NCBI RefSeq assembly: GCF_010093065.1
Contig: NZ_CP048113.1
Coordinates: 3,224,001-3,288,000, forward strand
Direction: 5' to 3'
DNA: 64,000 nucleotides
Source: Chitinophaga agri
Lineage (GTDB): Bacteria > Bacteroidota > Bacteroidia > Chitinophagales > Chitinophagaceae
The position numbers and the translations under genes were made by a program. The notes beneath the pieces were generated by a model, which did no database searches, was not told where the DNA came from, and was given only the letters and a program-made list of their open reading frames with translations. Positions within the stretch are counted from its first letter, which is position 1; each line of letters begins with the position of its first letter. Below are positions 44,617 through 53,799 of this stretch, in pieces.

Positions 44617-44686
44617 TCTAAAGCCGGGGTCGTAAATCGCCTCTTCTTTGTCTCTTTAACCCCTCTTTGGAATAGATCAGTCGACG

Positions 44687-44694
44687 TAAGTTTG
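44687..44694 (+). promoter_or_regulatory. -7 promoter box of the SRPBCC gene
   Basis: TAAGTTTG matches TAnnTTTG; a TTTG at 44666-44669 lies 17 bases upstream, slightly closer than usual. Confidence 0.45.
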
Positions 44695-44736
44695 TATCGT
44701 TACCAACAACGCACAATCACGTTAAAACTCACTGAT

Positions 44737-45162
44737 ATGACAACAACGACAAGACCCGCTATCACAATCGAAAGCACCGTTCAGGCACCCGTAGCTAAAG
44801 TATGGGAATACTGGAATCAGCCGGAGCACATTAAGCAATGGGCCTTTGCATCCGAAGACTGGCATGCACCAAAGTCAGAGAATGACTTACGTATCGGTGG
44901 TACGTTTAGCACTACGATGGCGGCCAAAGATGGCAGTTTCAGCTTTGATTTCGGTGGAGAGTATACGGATGTGAAAGAACATAAACTGATCGAGTACACG
45001 CTGGGTGATGGCAGAAAGGTGAGTATCCTTTTCAGTACGATGGGCGATAGTACCAAGGTGGTGCAGACGTTTGAAGCAGAAGAGGAGAATCCACTGGAGA
45101 TGCAGCGCGACGGCTGGCAGGCCATACTGAACAACTTTACAAAGTATACGGAAACCCACTAA
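44737..45162 (+). CDS. SRPBCC (AHSA1-like) domain protein
   Basis: 141 residues from MTTTTRPAIT. The helix-grip signature is VQAPVAKVWEYWNQPEHIKQW at the start, then SENDLRIGGTFSTTM, HKLIEYTLGDGRKV and QRDGWQAILNNFTKY at the end. Such proteins form a hydrophobic cavity for lipids, antibiotics or aromatic ligands; the ligand here is unknown. The longer frame to 44692 lacks support. Monocistronic. Confidence 0.88.
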   Translation: MTTTTRPAITIESTVQAPVAKVWEYWNQPEHIKQWAFASEDWHAPKSENDLRIGGTFSTTMAAKDGSFSFDFGGEYTDVKEHKLIEYTLGDGRKVSILFSTMGDSTKVVQTFEAEEENPLEMQRDGWQAILNNFTKYTETH

Positions 45163-45189
45163 GGGTAACCTGACTTCCTATAAAAAGTG

Positions 45190-45225
45190 AGAAGCCTATT
45201 AAGACTGACGTCCTAATAGGCTTCT
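45190..45225. terminator. Bidirectional terminator
   Basis: AGAAGCCTATTA and TAATAGGCTTCT form a 12-bp stem between convergent genes. Confidence 0.85.
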
Positions 45226-45250
45226 GACTTTACTATTGATTGATGAATCG

Positions 45251-46015
45251 TTAATTCTTAAAGAAATCCGAAACGGTGCTCACTTTTTCTACCCAGCAAC
45301 CGGTAGATGACTGCAGCACATACTCGCTTAACCCCACTTCTTTTGACCCCGGCGCCCAGTCATAAGTGTACCCCATTCTTGTCCATGGATAATGGAAATC
45401 CGTGGCTGACGTTAATGTATGATAATACGCATAGATAATATAGTTATTGAACCAGCCAGCATATTCAGGCGTCACCGCTGTATTGAGTACGGCACTGGCG
45501 CTGGTCGTCGTAATAGCCGGATTACCAGCCGGACGGTTCAAACGGCTTGCCGGTACCCAAATTTCTGCGATGTGCGTATTACTGCGACTGTTCTTAGGCG
45601 GTAAACCCAATAACTGGCAAACGCGCATTACCGTGTCAGAAGCAGCGTTAAAGGTCGCACCTATCCTGCTTTTCATCTGTGCCGGGGCGAATAACCAGGA
45701 CTCTCCCCAGGTATTGGTAATGGAATCTCCCTCTGGGTAGCTGGCAGGGAAACGCATATACGTAGCCATCAGTACATACGACTGACCATTGATCGTCTTC
45801 CACTGTAATCTTGTATTGCCTGATGTAATGGGCCATAACGAATCTACCACTTCTGAGCTGTCAGCGATCATTGCATCAGCAATTGAATTAGCATACAACT
45901 GCTCCACTGTATAGGTAGGTGCTGGATCGTCTTCTTTTGAACAACTTACTGCACTGACACAAATCATTGACAGGGCAAGGATAATAATGCGGTTCCGGGA
46001 TGTGGTTTGTCTCAT
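45251..46015 (-). CDS. Hypothetical lipoprotein
   Basis: 254 residues with a lipoprotein signal (lipobox SAVSC, lipidated Cys about residue 25) followed by SKEDDPAP. The mature part is Trp/Tyr-rich with repeats of aromatic loops (TRLQWKTINGQSYVLMATYM, FHYPWTRMGYTYDWAPGS), a pattern common in small-molecule or glycan-associated lipoproteins. No family is recognised. It is likely surface or periplasm anchored. No operon partner. Confidence 0.65.
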   Translation of the reverse strand: MRQTTSRNRIIILALSMICVSAVSCSKEDDPAPTYTVEQLYANSIADAMIADSSEVVDSLWPITSGNTRLQWKTINGQSYVLMATYMRFPASYPEGDSITNTWGESWLFAPAQMKSRIGATFNAASDTVMRVCQLLGLPPKNSRSNTHIAEIWVPASRLNRPAGNPAITTTSASAVLNTAVTPEYAGWFNNYIIYAYYHTLTSATDFHYPWTRMGYTYDWAPGSKEVGLSEYVLQSSTGCWVEKVSTVSDFFKN

Positions 46016-46135
46016 TGGTTATTGAAGGTGTGGTGATGATTATGCATGATAAAATTAACGGCTATTTACATGTAAACAATAGTCATTTCCGGTCATTTTC
46101 ATGTATCGCATTCATTTTGTTCATTCCTAAAAGAA

Positions 46136-46163
46136 ACAGCCTGGCGTTGTAACGCCAGGCTGT
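46136..46163. terminator. Bidirectional hairpin terminator
   Basis: ACAGCCTGGCGTT and AACGCCAGGCTGT form a 13-bp stem with a 2-base loop just after the HPP gene (minus strand). Confidence 0.75.
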
Positions 46164-46189
46164 AATATCCTGATATATGAACGAACCGG

Positions 46190-46771
46190 TTACCGGGCCA
46201 TTCGCCGCCGGCTCACATGCCAGATGCGACGATGCGGATATTTACGGTGTGAGGTCATATTATTAAAGATCAGTGCAACCAGTAACAGGATCAATACGCC
46301 GGATAGCACCGGGCTCAAAACATAGAGATACCCCAGGTCCTTAATACGCTGCGTACCGATATTCGCGATCAGCGCTGTCGCTCCCCCCGGAGGATGCAGT
46401 GTTTTGGTGATCTGCATCATCACAATGGACAGTGCGACTGAAAGTGCCGCTGCCAGCCATAATTCATCCGGCACCAGCTTGTGTATGGTCACCCCTACCA
46501 ATGCACAGATCACATGGCCGCCCACCAGGTTCCTGGGTTGTGCCAGCGGACTGTTAATAATACCATAGATCAGTACACTGGACGCACCAAAAGATCCAAT
46601 AAGAAAAACGTTGTCCGCCGGATCAAGGAACTTGCTTTGCAGAAAGCCGATAATCCCGATGCCTGTAAATGCCCCCAGAAACGTCCAGAAATGTTCTCTG
46701 AAATCCAACAACGTCTCCTTATACAAGACATAACGAACCCTGCGCATGTGGCGCCTTACTTTTTTTCTCAT
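46190..46771 (-). CDS. HPP family integral membrane protein
   Basis: 193 residues with a basic N-terminus and four membrane helices. The family signature is LGSFGASSVLIYG, QPRNLVGGHVICALVG, TKTLHPPGGATALI (the HPP tripeptide that names the family) and VLSPVLSGVLILLLVALIFN. The family is found in bacteria and plants, and some members take part in nitrite transport; the role here is not known. Divergent or unrelated neighbours give no clue. The start is the first ATG. Confidence 0.9.
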   Translation of the reverse strand: MRKKVRRHMRRVRYVLYKETLLDFREHFWTFLGAFTGIGIIGFLQSKFLDPADNVFLIGSFGASSVLIYGIINSPLAQPRNLVGGHVICALVGVTIHKLVPDELWLAAALSVALSIVMMQITKTLHPPGGATALIANIGTQRIKDLGYLYVLSPVLSGVLILLLVALIFNNMTSHRKYPHRRIWHVSRRRMAR

Positions 46772-46828
46772 TTTCCCTGAAGTTTCCCGCTTTAGTGAAG
46801 CCGCAAAGTTACAACGGAAATGTTGTAT

Positions 46829-47371
46829 TTATGCCCCCTCCACCGCGGCCACCTCAGCGCCCGCTATCACCAGCGTGCTAACCAGCGATTTAAATGCCGG
46901 GATATACTTGTCAAATAAAGCACCGTCAGCCACCGCATAGGAGACTGTTACAATAGTATGTTCACATTCTATCGCCAGCAGGATCTCCTTCCTGTTATTG
47001 GCATATTCGTAGGATACCACTTTATAACGCCCCGTGGTATACCCCGCCGCTCTGATATTATCAAATTTCATATCCAGCTCGGTGGCCTTCACGCCTGCAA
47101 CTGCCTTTTGTAAAGCGGCAGTGTTAGACGCCATCCACTTTTCCACATCCGGGTTGATGGCATAATCCAGTCCGCAGACGTACATATACGTCTCCTGATT
47201 GACCGACGCCTGCGGAACTATTAAATATGGCAGCTGTTTATGCGCGGACTTTGACCAGTCTGCAGGCGTTTCCACCGTCAGCAGGTGCTTCTTACCGTAG
47301 ATCATGTGTCCCTGGGCAAAAGATAACAGACCGGCCAGACAGCCGATCAGCGTGAGTAGGATGCGCTTCAT
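46829..47371 (-). CDS. Exported hypothetical protein
   Basis: 180 residues from MKRILLTLIG with a signal peptide ending LSFAQ. The mature domain has mixed strands and helices (LLTVETPADWSKSAHKQLPY, RYKVVSYEYANNRKEILLAI, SYAVADGALFDKYIPAFKSLV), resembling a single-domain fold of unknown type. A longer frame to 47464 would overlap the haloperoxidase gene and is rejected. The gene lies 82 bases past the end of the haloperoxidase operon on the same strand, so it may be read through. Confidence 0.6.
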   Translation of the reverse strand: MKRILLTLIGCLAGLLSFAQGHMIYGKKHLLTVETPADWSKSAHKQLPYLIVPQASVNQETYMYVCGLDYAINPDVEKWMASNTAALQKAVAGVKATELDMKFDNIRAAGYTTGRYKVVSYEYANNRKEILLAIECEHTIVTVSYAVADGALFDKYIPAFKSLVSTLVIAGAEVAAVEGA

Positions 47372-47453
47372 TGTAGGTATAGGTATAGTATTTAAACTGT
47401 AAATATACCTGTATTTAACATATATTTGATTTATTACTAATGGCTTAGCAGCA

Positions 47454-48782
47454 TTACTTTCCATACACCGGTTGGATACCAGCTCCCCTGATCCTCTCCA
47501 CGACCATCTCTCCCACCTGGTGTCCCTGAGAAATACCGTTATCTATCGCATCCCGGTAATGGATACCCCCATACAAACGGGAAATAGCCGCCTCATTACA
47601 CGCTGCCTGGAAAGAAGAGAACCTGCGCGCAGGTATTTCAAACATCTCCTCCGTATTATCTTCATATTCGAAGCGATCGCCCATCAGATAGGTCAGCACA
47701 GTCGCCACCGCAGAGGACACTACACTATGCCCGCTGGTATATTCAGGAAAGGGAGGCGTTTGCAGCAATGGCTTCCAGCGCACGTCTATATACCGGTTGA
47801 TGTAAGTCTCCGGGCGAATACGGTTGCTGGCGAATTTAGCATCCCAGCAACTGATGAAGGCATCCATCATCGTCACCGCTGCCACCGCATGCACTAAAAC
47901 GGTATTGTCAAAACTCAGCGCTACCTTCCGGGCTGCGATCCCCGTAATGTTCATCCAGTGCCCTCCCGGCGTGATCTTCTTAAAACCGATGGCCATATGT
48001 CCATAGGTACTTACTGCAAACGGATTACAATCCCAGAAAGAAGCTATGACCCGCTGTTCCATACTCAGATGTACGCCTGCGTCATACACTTCCTTATTCA
48101 GTTTATAGAAATCACTCGCCGAATCTTTACTGAAAGCGACCGGAGGCAAAGGCGGGAACTGGTTACAGGAATCGATCACCATTGGCCGGATCGTCTTCCA
48201 GTGAGGTTCCACGGCCTCTATATATGCCGGTGGCGTAGGGTACCAGTAGCCTTCTCCCTTTACCGGGGTATAGCGCACCCGGGTACTCAGCTTACCATAG
48301 CCATCAGGGCGTGACCACTGCACCGTTTGTTTAGCTACATCTACTGCTACCGCAATGGAATTACGGATGATATGTTCCGCTACCTTATCCTTTTTAAATA
48401 ACAACACCAGTTTCTCTTCATCCTTCTCCAGCATAAAACCGGAAGGCAGCATCAATCTGCCTGTCTCCAGGATACTGTATATTGCCGCAATACGATAATC
48501 ATACACCCTTCCACTGTCACGCACCGCTATACCAGGATAGGAACGGATAAAGGAGGAAGCATCCGGTAGCTGTTTGTTATGTGCAGCAACGATACTATAG
48601 GCGGACATCATCGCATAACTGTAGAAACGACAGGCAGCCGGCGGATTGACCACATCATGCATCATCACCATCGACAATGAAAACACAGCAGGTTGTACGT
48701 AATCTGTAAAGGTATTTTTATGTGGCTGTGCATGTCCTGACTGACCCAGTATCAGCAGGAGCACGATCATGCATTTTTTCAT
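47454..48782 (-). CDS. Vanadium-dependent haloperoxidase / PAP2-like protein
   Basis: 442 residues with a signal peptide (1-18). The vanadate/phosphate-binding motifs of the PAP2-haloperoxidase fold are in the C-terminal part: SGHS at 350-353 (His352, acid-base) and R402-LYGGI-H408, the Arg-x5-His spacing in which the second His binds vanadium, followed by Asp412. The N-terminal helices fit bacterial haloperoxidases. The enzyme either halogenates substrates with H2O2 or acts as a phosphatase; sequence alone cannot separate these. Its start overlaps the stop of the upstream FG-GAP gene in an ATGA, so translation is coupled. Confidence 0.85.
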   Translation of the reverse strand: MKKCMIVLLLILGQSGHAQPHKNTFTDYVQPAVFSLSMVMMHDVVNPPAACRFYSYAMMSAYSIVAAHNKQLPDASSFIRSYPGIAVRDSGRVYDYRIAAIYSILETGRLMLPSGFMLEKDEEKLVLLFKKDKVAEHIIRNSIAVAVDVAKQTVQWSRPDGYGKLSTRVRYTPVKGEGYWYPTPPAYIEAVEPHWKTIRPMVIDSCNQFPPLPPVAFSKDSASDFYKLNKEVYDAGVHLSMEQRVIASFWDCNPFAVSTYGHMAIGFKKITPGGHWMNITGIAARKVALSFDNTVLVHAVAAVTMMDAFISCWDAKFASNRIRPETYINRYIDVRWKPLLQTPPFPEYTSGHSVVSSAVATVLTYLMGDRFEYEDNTEEMFEIPARRFSSFQAACNEAAISRLYGGIHYRDAIDNGISQGHQVGEMVVERIRGAGIQPVYGK

Positions 48783-51700
48783 AGCTGGTTTACTTTAAAC
48801 AGGGTTATTCCTTTGTTGTTAACCCCTATCATGACATACGACTGGCCACCGATATTCATCAGTGTGGCTGACTTCACATCTCCCTTCACACATAGCCCGG
48901 AAACAGGCTGTGGCACATAGGTAAAATGGCCTTTCCCATCTCCTTTCAGCAGGCATCCGTAACCGGCATCAAAGCTGCCCAGCTTGAGGCGGTTGTCACT
49001 GTGATTGCCTAATAAAAGCAGGTCCGTTTTACCATCGTTGTCATAGTCGGCCGGTATGATCCTCGATACCACCGAGAACTGTGCCTCTACAGGCAGCTCC
49101 GTGGACACGAACTTACCATTCCGGTATAACAAACAGCGGGTCCTGGTATCTGTGACCGTCAGTTTACCTGCCTGACTTAACTCATCTGCAGAAAAGATCT
49201 CCTTCATCGTCGCATTTGAATAATGGCGGTAGGAGGAGAACTTACGGCGCATCGGATAGATCTGATCATTCAGTTCATCCCTGCTGACAAAAGGATAGCT
49301 CACGCCTTCAATGTAGAAGTTCAGAAATGGATCAATAGAACCGTTCTTGTCAAAGTCAGCATAGTAGAGTTCCGCCGGCTGTTTTTCGGAAGTATGGATC
49401 TGTGTATTGGCGCCCAGATTGCCCGCAATAATATCATCATGTCCGTCCCCGTCCACATCGGTCAGTGTCATACCAAACCAGCAACCACTTTCGGGCTGTG
49501 TGAAGTATTGCGCGGTGGCATCTGTAAAGCCGGTGGTCCTGTTCAGGTAGATGGTCAATGGCATAAACTCTCCGCATAACACCAGGTCCTTTCTGCCATC
49601 CTTATCTACATCTGTCCAGCTGGCATCTGTGACCATGCCGCTATTGGCAAAAGGAACAGTGGCGATCGTAAACTGCCCCTTCCCATTGTTAAGCAGCAGG
49701 TAGGACGTCGGCGCTACCGGATATTTACCCGGAATCACCCTTCCACCTATAAAAAGATCTATATCCCCATCGTTATCCACATCGCATGGACGGACGCAGG
49801 ACTTACTCGATGCGCTTACGTCGGGCAAAGCGCCCTTTGCAAGCATGAAATTGCCTTTTCCATTGTTCAGGTACAACTCGTCCTGTAAAGACGGCGTATT
49901 GGGGTCAAAAAGGCCATAACCGCCTTTGGCCACATAGAGATCAGGCGCGCCATCTCCATTTGCATCAAAAAAGGCCGCTGCCGACACCTGTGAAGACATC
50001 TCTATTCCTGACACGATCTTTGTTCCCAGCACAAATCCGCCGCCTGCCTGCTGGAAGTAGACACCCGCAGGCTGCTCATGATCTCCCGCTATGTACATAT
50101 CTTCCCGCCCGTCCTTATTTACGTCTGCCTTTTCAAACACCGGTCCTGTTCTGGAATACATAAACAGCATCAGCAGCTGACGCTTGAAATCATTCTCAGC
50201 AGCTTCCGTATGTTTATAAGTAAAGAGGCTGTCTGCATGCCGGAACCAGGTATGGCCCACTGTATTCGTAACCGGCCAGGTGGCATCAGGGGCATAGGTA
50301 ACGGTCAATAGCTGATTGCCCTTTACCTGCTGCAGGCGCTGCACTTTATTATCCGGCCAGATGATGCGTACAGAGTCCGCCTGTGTATTATCTCCCAAGC
50401 CAAATAACAGTTGTGTAGACACTGCTGACAGATAACCTCTGTTGGGATTCACTTCCTGGTATTGCTGCACACCTTTGCTGTAGACATAGACTTTCGCACC
50501 TATAGCTCCGGTGTTAGCACCGGTGCCTTTCAGTTTAAATGCCAGATAACCTGCTGCCTGGTTTTGCTCACGCGTCATGTTCCTGTAAACAGCTGCCGGC
50601 TCGTTGATCTTGTTGATCACCAGGTCGAGATCTCCATCATTGTCAAGATCAGCATAGACAGCGCCACTGGAAATACCACCTGCATCAAAGCCCCATTTCT
50701 GCTGCATGTTAGAAAAGGTGAGGTCTTTATTGTTCCTGAACACATAGTTCTGTAGCGAGGTAGATGGCATAGCCGACACAAGATCCATGAGCAGTACCGG
50801 TTCTCTGTCAATGGCTTTTTTCACTTTATAGTCTCCCCAGTAACGTAGGAAGTCCTTATTGGTATAGTCTCTCAGATAACCATTTGTAACAAAGATGTCT
50901 TTATATCCGTCATTGTCCAGGTCAGCGATCAAGGGGCACCAGCTCCAGTCGGTGTTAGATACACCTGCCAGTTGCCCGATCTCACTGAAAGTACCATCCC
51001 CGTTATTCAGCTGTAGCATATTACGCATGTACTGCTTGTACAGGTCCTGCGAAAGCATCAGTTCAAACGATTCATAGTTCTCCTGCAACTGCAATAACTT
51101 CTGCCGCTGGTTATCCTCCGGCAGCATGTCCAGCGTCATCACGTCCGGCAGTGCATCATTATTGAAATCGGCGATATCCACACCCATAGAAAAATGAGAC
51201 AGGTGACCAAAGCAGTTGGTAGCATCCTCTGCAAAGGTGCCATCATGCTTATTGATGTAGAGATAATCGCGTTCGTTGTAATCGTTGGTCACGTAGATAT
51301 CCTGCCAACCGTCCTGGTTAATATCGGCAATAGCGACACCTAGTCCGAAGGTCAGTGGATTATGAATGATACCCGCCTGGCGGGTCACTTCAGTGAAGTG
51401 GTTGTTATCATTCCGGAACAGTTTATTACCGGCCAGGGAATCCGTTTCATTGCGGTACCTGGCAAATTCCATATTATCGATCTTGATCACGTTATGATTG
51501 AGCAGGAACATGTCCAGGTCTCCGTCATTATCATAGTCAAAGAATACGGCATTGGTGCTATAGCCAGGATCGTCCAGACCATATTCTTTCGCTTTTTCTG
51601 AGAATTTTGCATTGCCTGTGTTGATAAAGAGTTGATTCCTTCTTAGTTCATCACTCTTTTTACCTGAATAACACACGTAGATATCCAGCAGGCCATCACC

Positions 51701-52111
51701 GTTTACATCCGCCATGGTCACTCCTGTTTTCCATCCGTCTGCTTTGCCTTCGAGTGCTTTGCTGGCATCACGGGTCACATCAGTAAAGACCATATTGCCT
51801 TTATTCAGATATAACTTATTCGGCCCCATGTTCGCCGTAAAGAAAAGGTCCTGCAGTCCGTCATTGTTAATATCTCCGACAGCTACGCCGCCACCATTAT
51901 AGAAATACTCATAGGCGAGTACATTCAGTTTCTCTGTTTCATTCAGTGTATTACTGAATTTAATGTTGGTGGTCCTGGCTTGTAACTGCTGGAACAAAGG
52001 TTGTTGGGCAAGGGAGCGGGAAGCAATACCACTAAGCAGCAGGAAAAGAATGAGATAGTTTCTGGTGATGGTACCTGAACGGGATTGGTGTACTGTGGAA
52101 TAGCTTGTCAT
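48779..52111 (-). CDS. FG-GAP/VCBS repeat protein with ASPIC/UnbV domain
   Basis: 1,110 residues. After a signal peptide (about 1-35) come many integrin-type FG-GAP repeats with Ca-binding loops (DINNDGLQDLFF, DVNGDGLLDIYV, DLDNDGYKDIFV, DVDKDGRKDLVL). Near residues 530-600 an ASPIC/UnbV segment appears (GAIGAKVYVYSKGVQQYQEVNPNRG, STQLLFGLG). A second series of repeats fills the C-terminal half. It is exported and probably folds as seven-bladed propellers. Such proteins often sit with SusC/SusD; the role is unknown, possibly substrate capture. It is followed by the haloperoxidase with an overlapping start and preceded by a terminator-like hairpin after SusD. Confidence 0.9.
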   Translation of the reverse strand: MTSYSTVHQSRSGTITRNYLILFLLLSGIASRSLAQQPLFQQLQARTTNIKFSNTLNETEKLNVLAYEYFYNGGGVAVGDINNDGLQDLFFTANMGPNKLYLNKGNMVFTDVTRDASKALEGKADGWKTGVTMADVNGDGLLDIYVCYSGKKSDELRRNQLFINTGNAKFSEKAKEYGLDDPGYSTNAVFFDYDNDGDLDMFLLNHNVIKIDNMEFARYRNETDSLAGNKLFRNDNNHFTEVTRQAGIIHNPLTFGLGVAIADINQDGWQDIYVTNDYNERDYLYINKHDGTFAEDATNCFGHLSHFSMGVDIADFNNDALPDVMTLDMLPEDNQRQKLLQLQENYESFELMLSQDLYKQYMRNMLQLNNGDGTFSEIGQLAGVSNTDWSWCPLIADLDNDGYKDIFVTNGYLRDYTNKDFLRYWGDYKVKKAIDREPVLLMDLVSAMPSTSLQNYVFRNNKDLTFSNMQQKWGFDAGGISSGAVYADLDNDGDLDLVINKINEPAAVYRNMTREQNQAAGYLAFKLKGTGANTGAIGAKVYVYSKGVQQYQEVNPNRGYLSAVSTQLLFGLGDNTQADSVRIIWPDNKVQRLQQVKGNQLLTVTYAPDATWPVTNTVGHTWFRHADSLFTYKHTEAAENDFKRQLLMLFMYSRTGPVFEKADVNKDGREDMYIAGDHEQPAGVYFQQAGGGFVLGTKIVSGIEMSSQVSAAAFFDANGDGAPDLYVAKGGYGLFDPNTPSLQDELYLNNGKGNFMLAKGALPDVSASSKSCVRPCDVDNDGDIDLFIGGRVIPGKYPVAPTSYLLLNNGKGQFTIATVPFANSGMVTDASWTDVDKDGRKDLVLCGEFMPLTIYLNRTTGFTDATAQYFTQPESGCWFGMTLTDVDGDGHDDIIAGNLGANTQIHTSEKQPAELYYADFDKNGSIDPFLNFYIEGVSYPFVSRDELNDQIYPMRRKFSSYRHYSNATMKEIFSADELSQAGKLTVTDTRTRCLLYRNGKFVSTELPVEAQFSVVSRIIPADYDNDGKTDLLLLGNHSDNRLKLGSFDAGYGCLLKGDGKGHFTYVPQPVSGLCVKGDVKSATLMNIGGQSYVMIGVNNKGITLFKVNQL

Positions 52112-52147
52112 CGGATGAGTTTTTGCTGAGGGGTAGCAGGGATAAAA

Positions 52148-52182
52148 GCTAATGCGACCCGCCGGAAGCAGGCCGCATTAGC
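52148..52182 (-). terminator. Terminator or attenuator between SusD and the FG-GAP gene
   Basis: On the minus strand GCTAATGCG and CGCATTAGC pair with a GC-rich inner part and a TTTT run downstream. It lies 22 bases past the SusD stop, so it should lower expression of the two downstream genes relative to SusC/SusD. Confidence 0.65.
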
Positions 52183-52203
52183 ATAAGTTCAATAGTTTTT
52201 ACA

Positions 52204-53799
52204 TTATTGTCCATCCCACCATACTCTTGCAGTGTAGGTATCTCCACCCTGGAGACGGCCGACCGCAGCCGAGTAGTTAACGGGATTAGTAGATCCTTCT
52301 GTTGACTGGTAGGCAATTCTTCTTGGTATAGTACCGCCGGTGAAATTACCAATGTAGTTAACGGGTGTCAGTACAGGATAGCCAGACCTCCTCCAGTTAA
52401 TCCAGGCCTCAATGAAGTTAAATAATAAACCATTGGTAGCCCAGTATTGTTCATTGATCATTTTCAGCGATGCGTTGGTAGAAGTAACATCCAGTGGATG
52501 TGCTGCCGCATAGGCATCAGCAGTTGCCGCCGGAATGGCAGCACTGGAACTAAATGTAGCCAGTGACTGTAAAGCTGCAGATACGCCATTCCTGTAATGC
52601 GTAGCAGCACTACCGGTTACGGTCCATCCACGTACAGCCGCTTCGGCCAGCAACAGTTCTGTTTCAGCATAGGTCAGCACGAATTCCGGTGCACTGCGAC
52701 CGAGATAAACGGCGGTAGTCGGACGGGAATATTTACCCAGTGGATACAGATTCGCACCTGTGCCCGTGCCTCCCGGATAGTCTGATCTTTTGGTGATATC
52801 TGTCGCACCTCCTGCCAGATCGTAACCATTGGGCATACCTATCTGTACGTTCGGATCTTTATTACCTGCCAGCGCACTGTTGGTACCATCTGCCAGACCA
52901 GCTGGCGGCACTTCTGCAGCCACACCCAGGCGGGGGTCATCATTCGCTTTCAGATAATCGATCAGCGGTTTAGACCATTTCACTTCCCTGAAGTCTTCCA
53001 CTACCAGCAGCGCACTACTGGTACCATTACCGTTACCGGTAGAGTTGTCTGTAGGACATACTGCGTTGTCTGAGATCCCTGCAAACGTACCACCTGCAGC
53101 TGCTTTCTCTGCATACTGACGTGCCAGTTCCGGTTTTGCTTTTACAAGGCGCATAGCAGCACGCAGCATCACGGAATATCCGAAGCGTTTCCACTTAGCG
53201 ATATCACCACCGTAGAACAGGTCGGAAGTCAGCTTGTCTGCCGCCGGATCGAACGCATTGATAGCTGTTTCCAGTTCCGCCAACATGGACGTATAGATCT
53301 CTTCCTGTGTATCATATTTTGGCGTGAAAACATTCGTCTTTCCCTGTAATGCTTCGGAGTAAGGAATATCACCATAACAATCCGTAATATGCTGTATCAG
53401 CAGGATCTTCATGATCGTACCGGCACTCTCCAGATTGGTCAGGCCTTTTTCCTTCGCCAGTGTGATCATTTCATACGCGAAGCTTGCTCCTCTGTAATCA
53501 TCATTCCACAGCTGATTCTGATAACCGATAATACCAGATGAAGCCACGTATTTGTCACCATTGCTGTAATAGTTGTAGGTAGAAGCCAGTAACTGCGGCC
53601 ACATGCTCTGGAACAGCAATTGCGCATACCCCTTATTGGCGTATTGGTATTGTGACTTGGACAGCAGGAGATTGGCGTTATACCGGGTACCATCCACCGC
53701 TACCGGGTCCGAGTTTATTTCATCAAAATCATGTGTACAACCTGATGAGAACAGCGTCAGACCAAGCGTTATATATAGCAAACCTTTTTTCATGTTCAT
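52204..53799 (-). CDS. SusD/RagB family nutrient-binding outer membrane lipoprotein
   Basis: 531 residues with a lipoprotein signal (lipobox SSGCT, Cys at residue 21) and the SusD-like pattern DFDEINSDPVAV at the N-terminus, TPR-like helices throughout (YGDIPYSEALQG, YTSMLAELETAI, WKRFGYSVMLRAAMRL) and WINWRRSGYP near the C-terminus. It belongs to the SusD-like group with shorter loops. SusD proteins cap the SusC porin and bind the ligand. Its start codon overlaps the SusC stop by one base (TAATG), the usual arrangement. Confidence 0.93.
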   Translation of the reverse strand: MNMKKGLLYITLGLTLFSSGCTHDFDEINSDPVAVDGTRYNANLLLSKSQYQYANKGYAQLLFQSMWPQLLASTYNYYSNGDKYVASSGIIGYQNQLWNDDYRGASFAYEMITLAKEKGLTNLESAGTIMKILLIQHITDCYGDIPYSEALQGKTNVFTPKYDTQEEIYTSMLAELETAINAFDPAADKLTSDLFYGGDIAKWKRFGYSVMLRAAMRLVKAKPELARQYAEKAAAGGTFAGISDNAVCPTDNSTGNGNGTSSALLVVEDFREVKWSKPLIDYLKANDDPRLGVAAEVPPAGLADGTNSALAGNKDPNVQIGMPNGYDLAGGATDITKRSDYPGGTGTGANLYPLGKYSRPTTAVYLGRSAPEFVLTYAETELLLAEAAVRGWTVTGSAATHYRNGVSAALQSLATFSSSAAIPAATADAYAAAHPLDVTSTNASLKMINEQYWATNGLLFNFIEAWINWRRSGYPVLTPVNYIGNFTGGTIPRRIAYQSTEGSTNPVNYSAAVGRLQGGDTYTARVWWDGQ

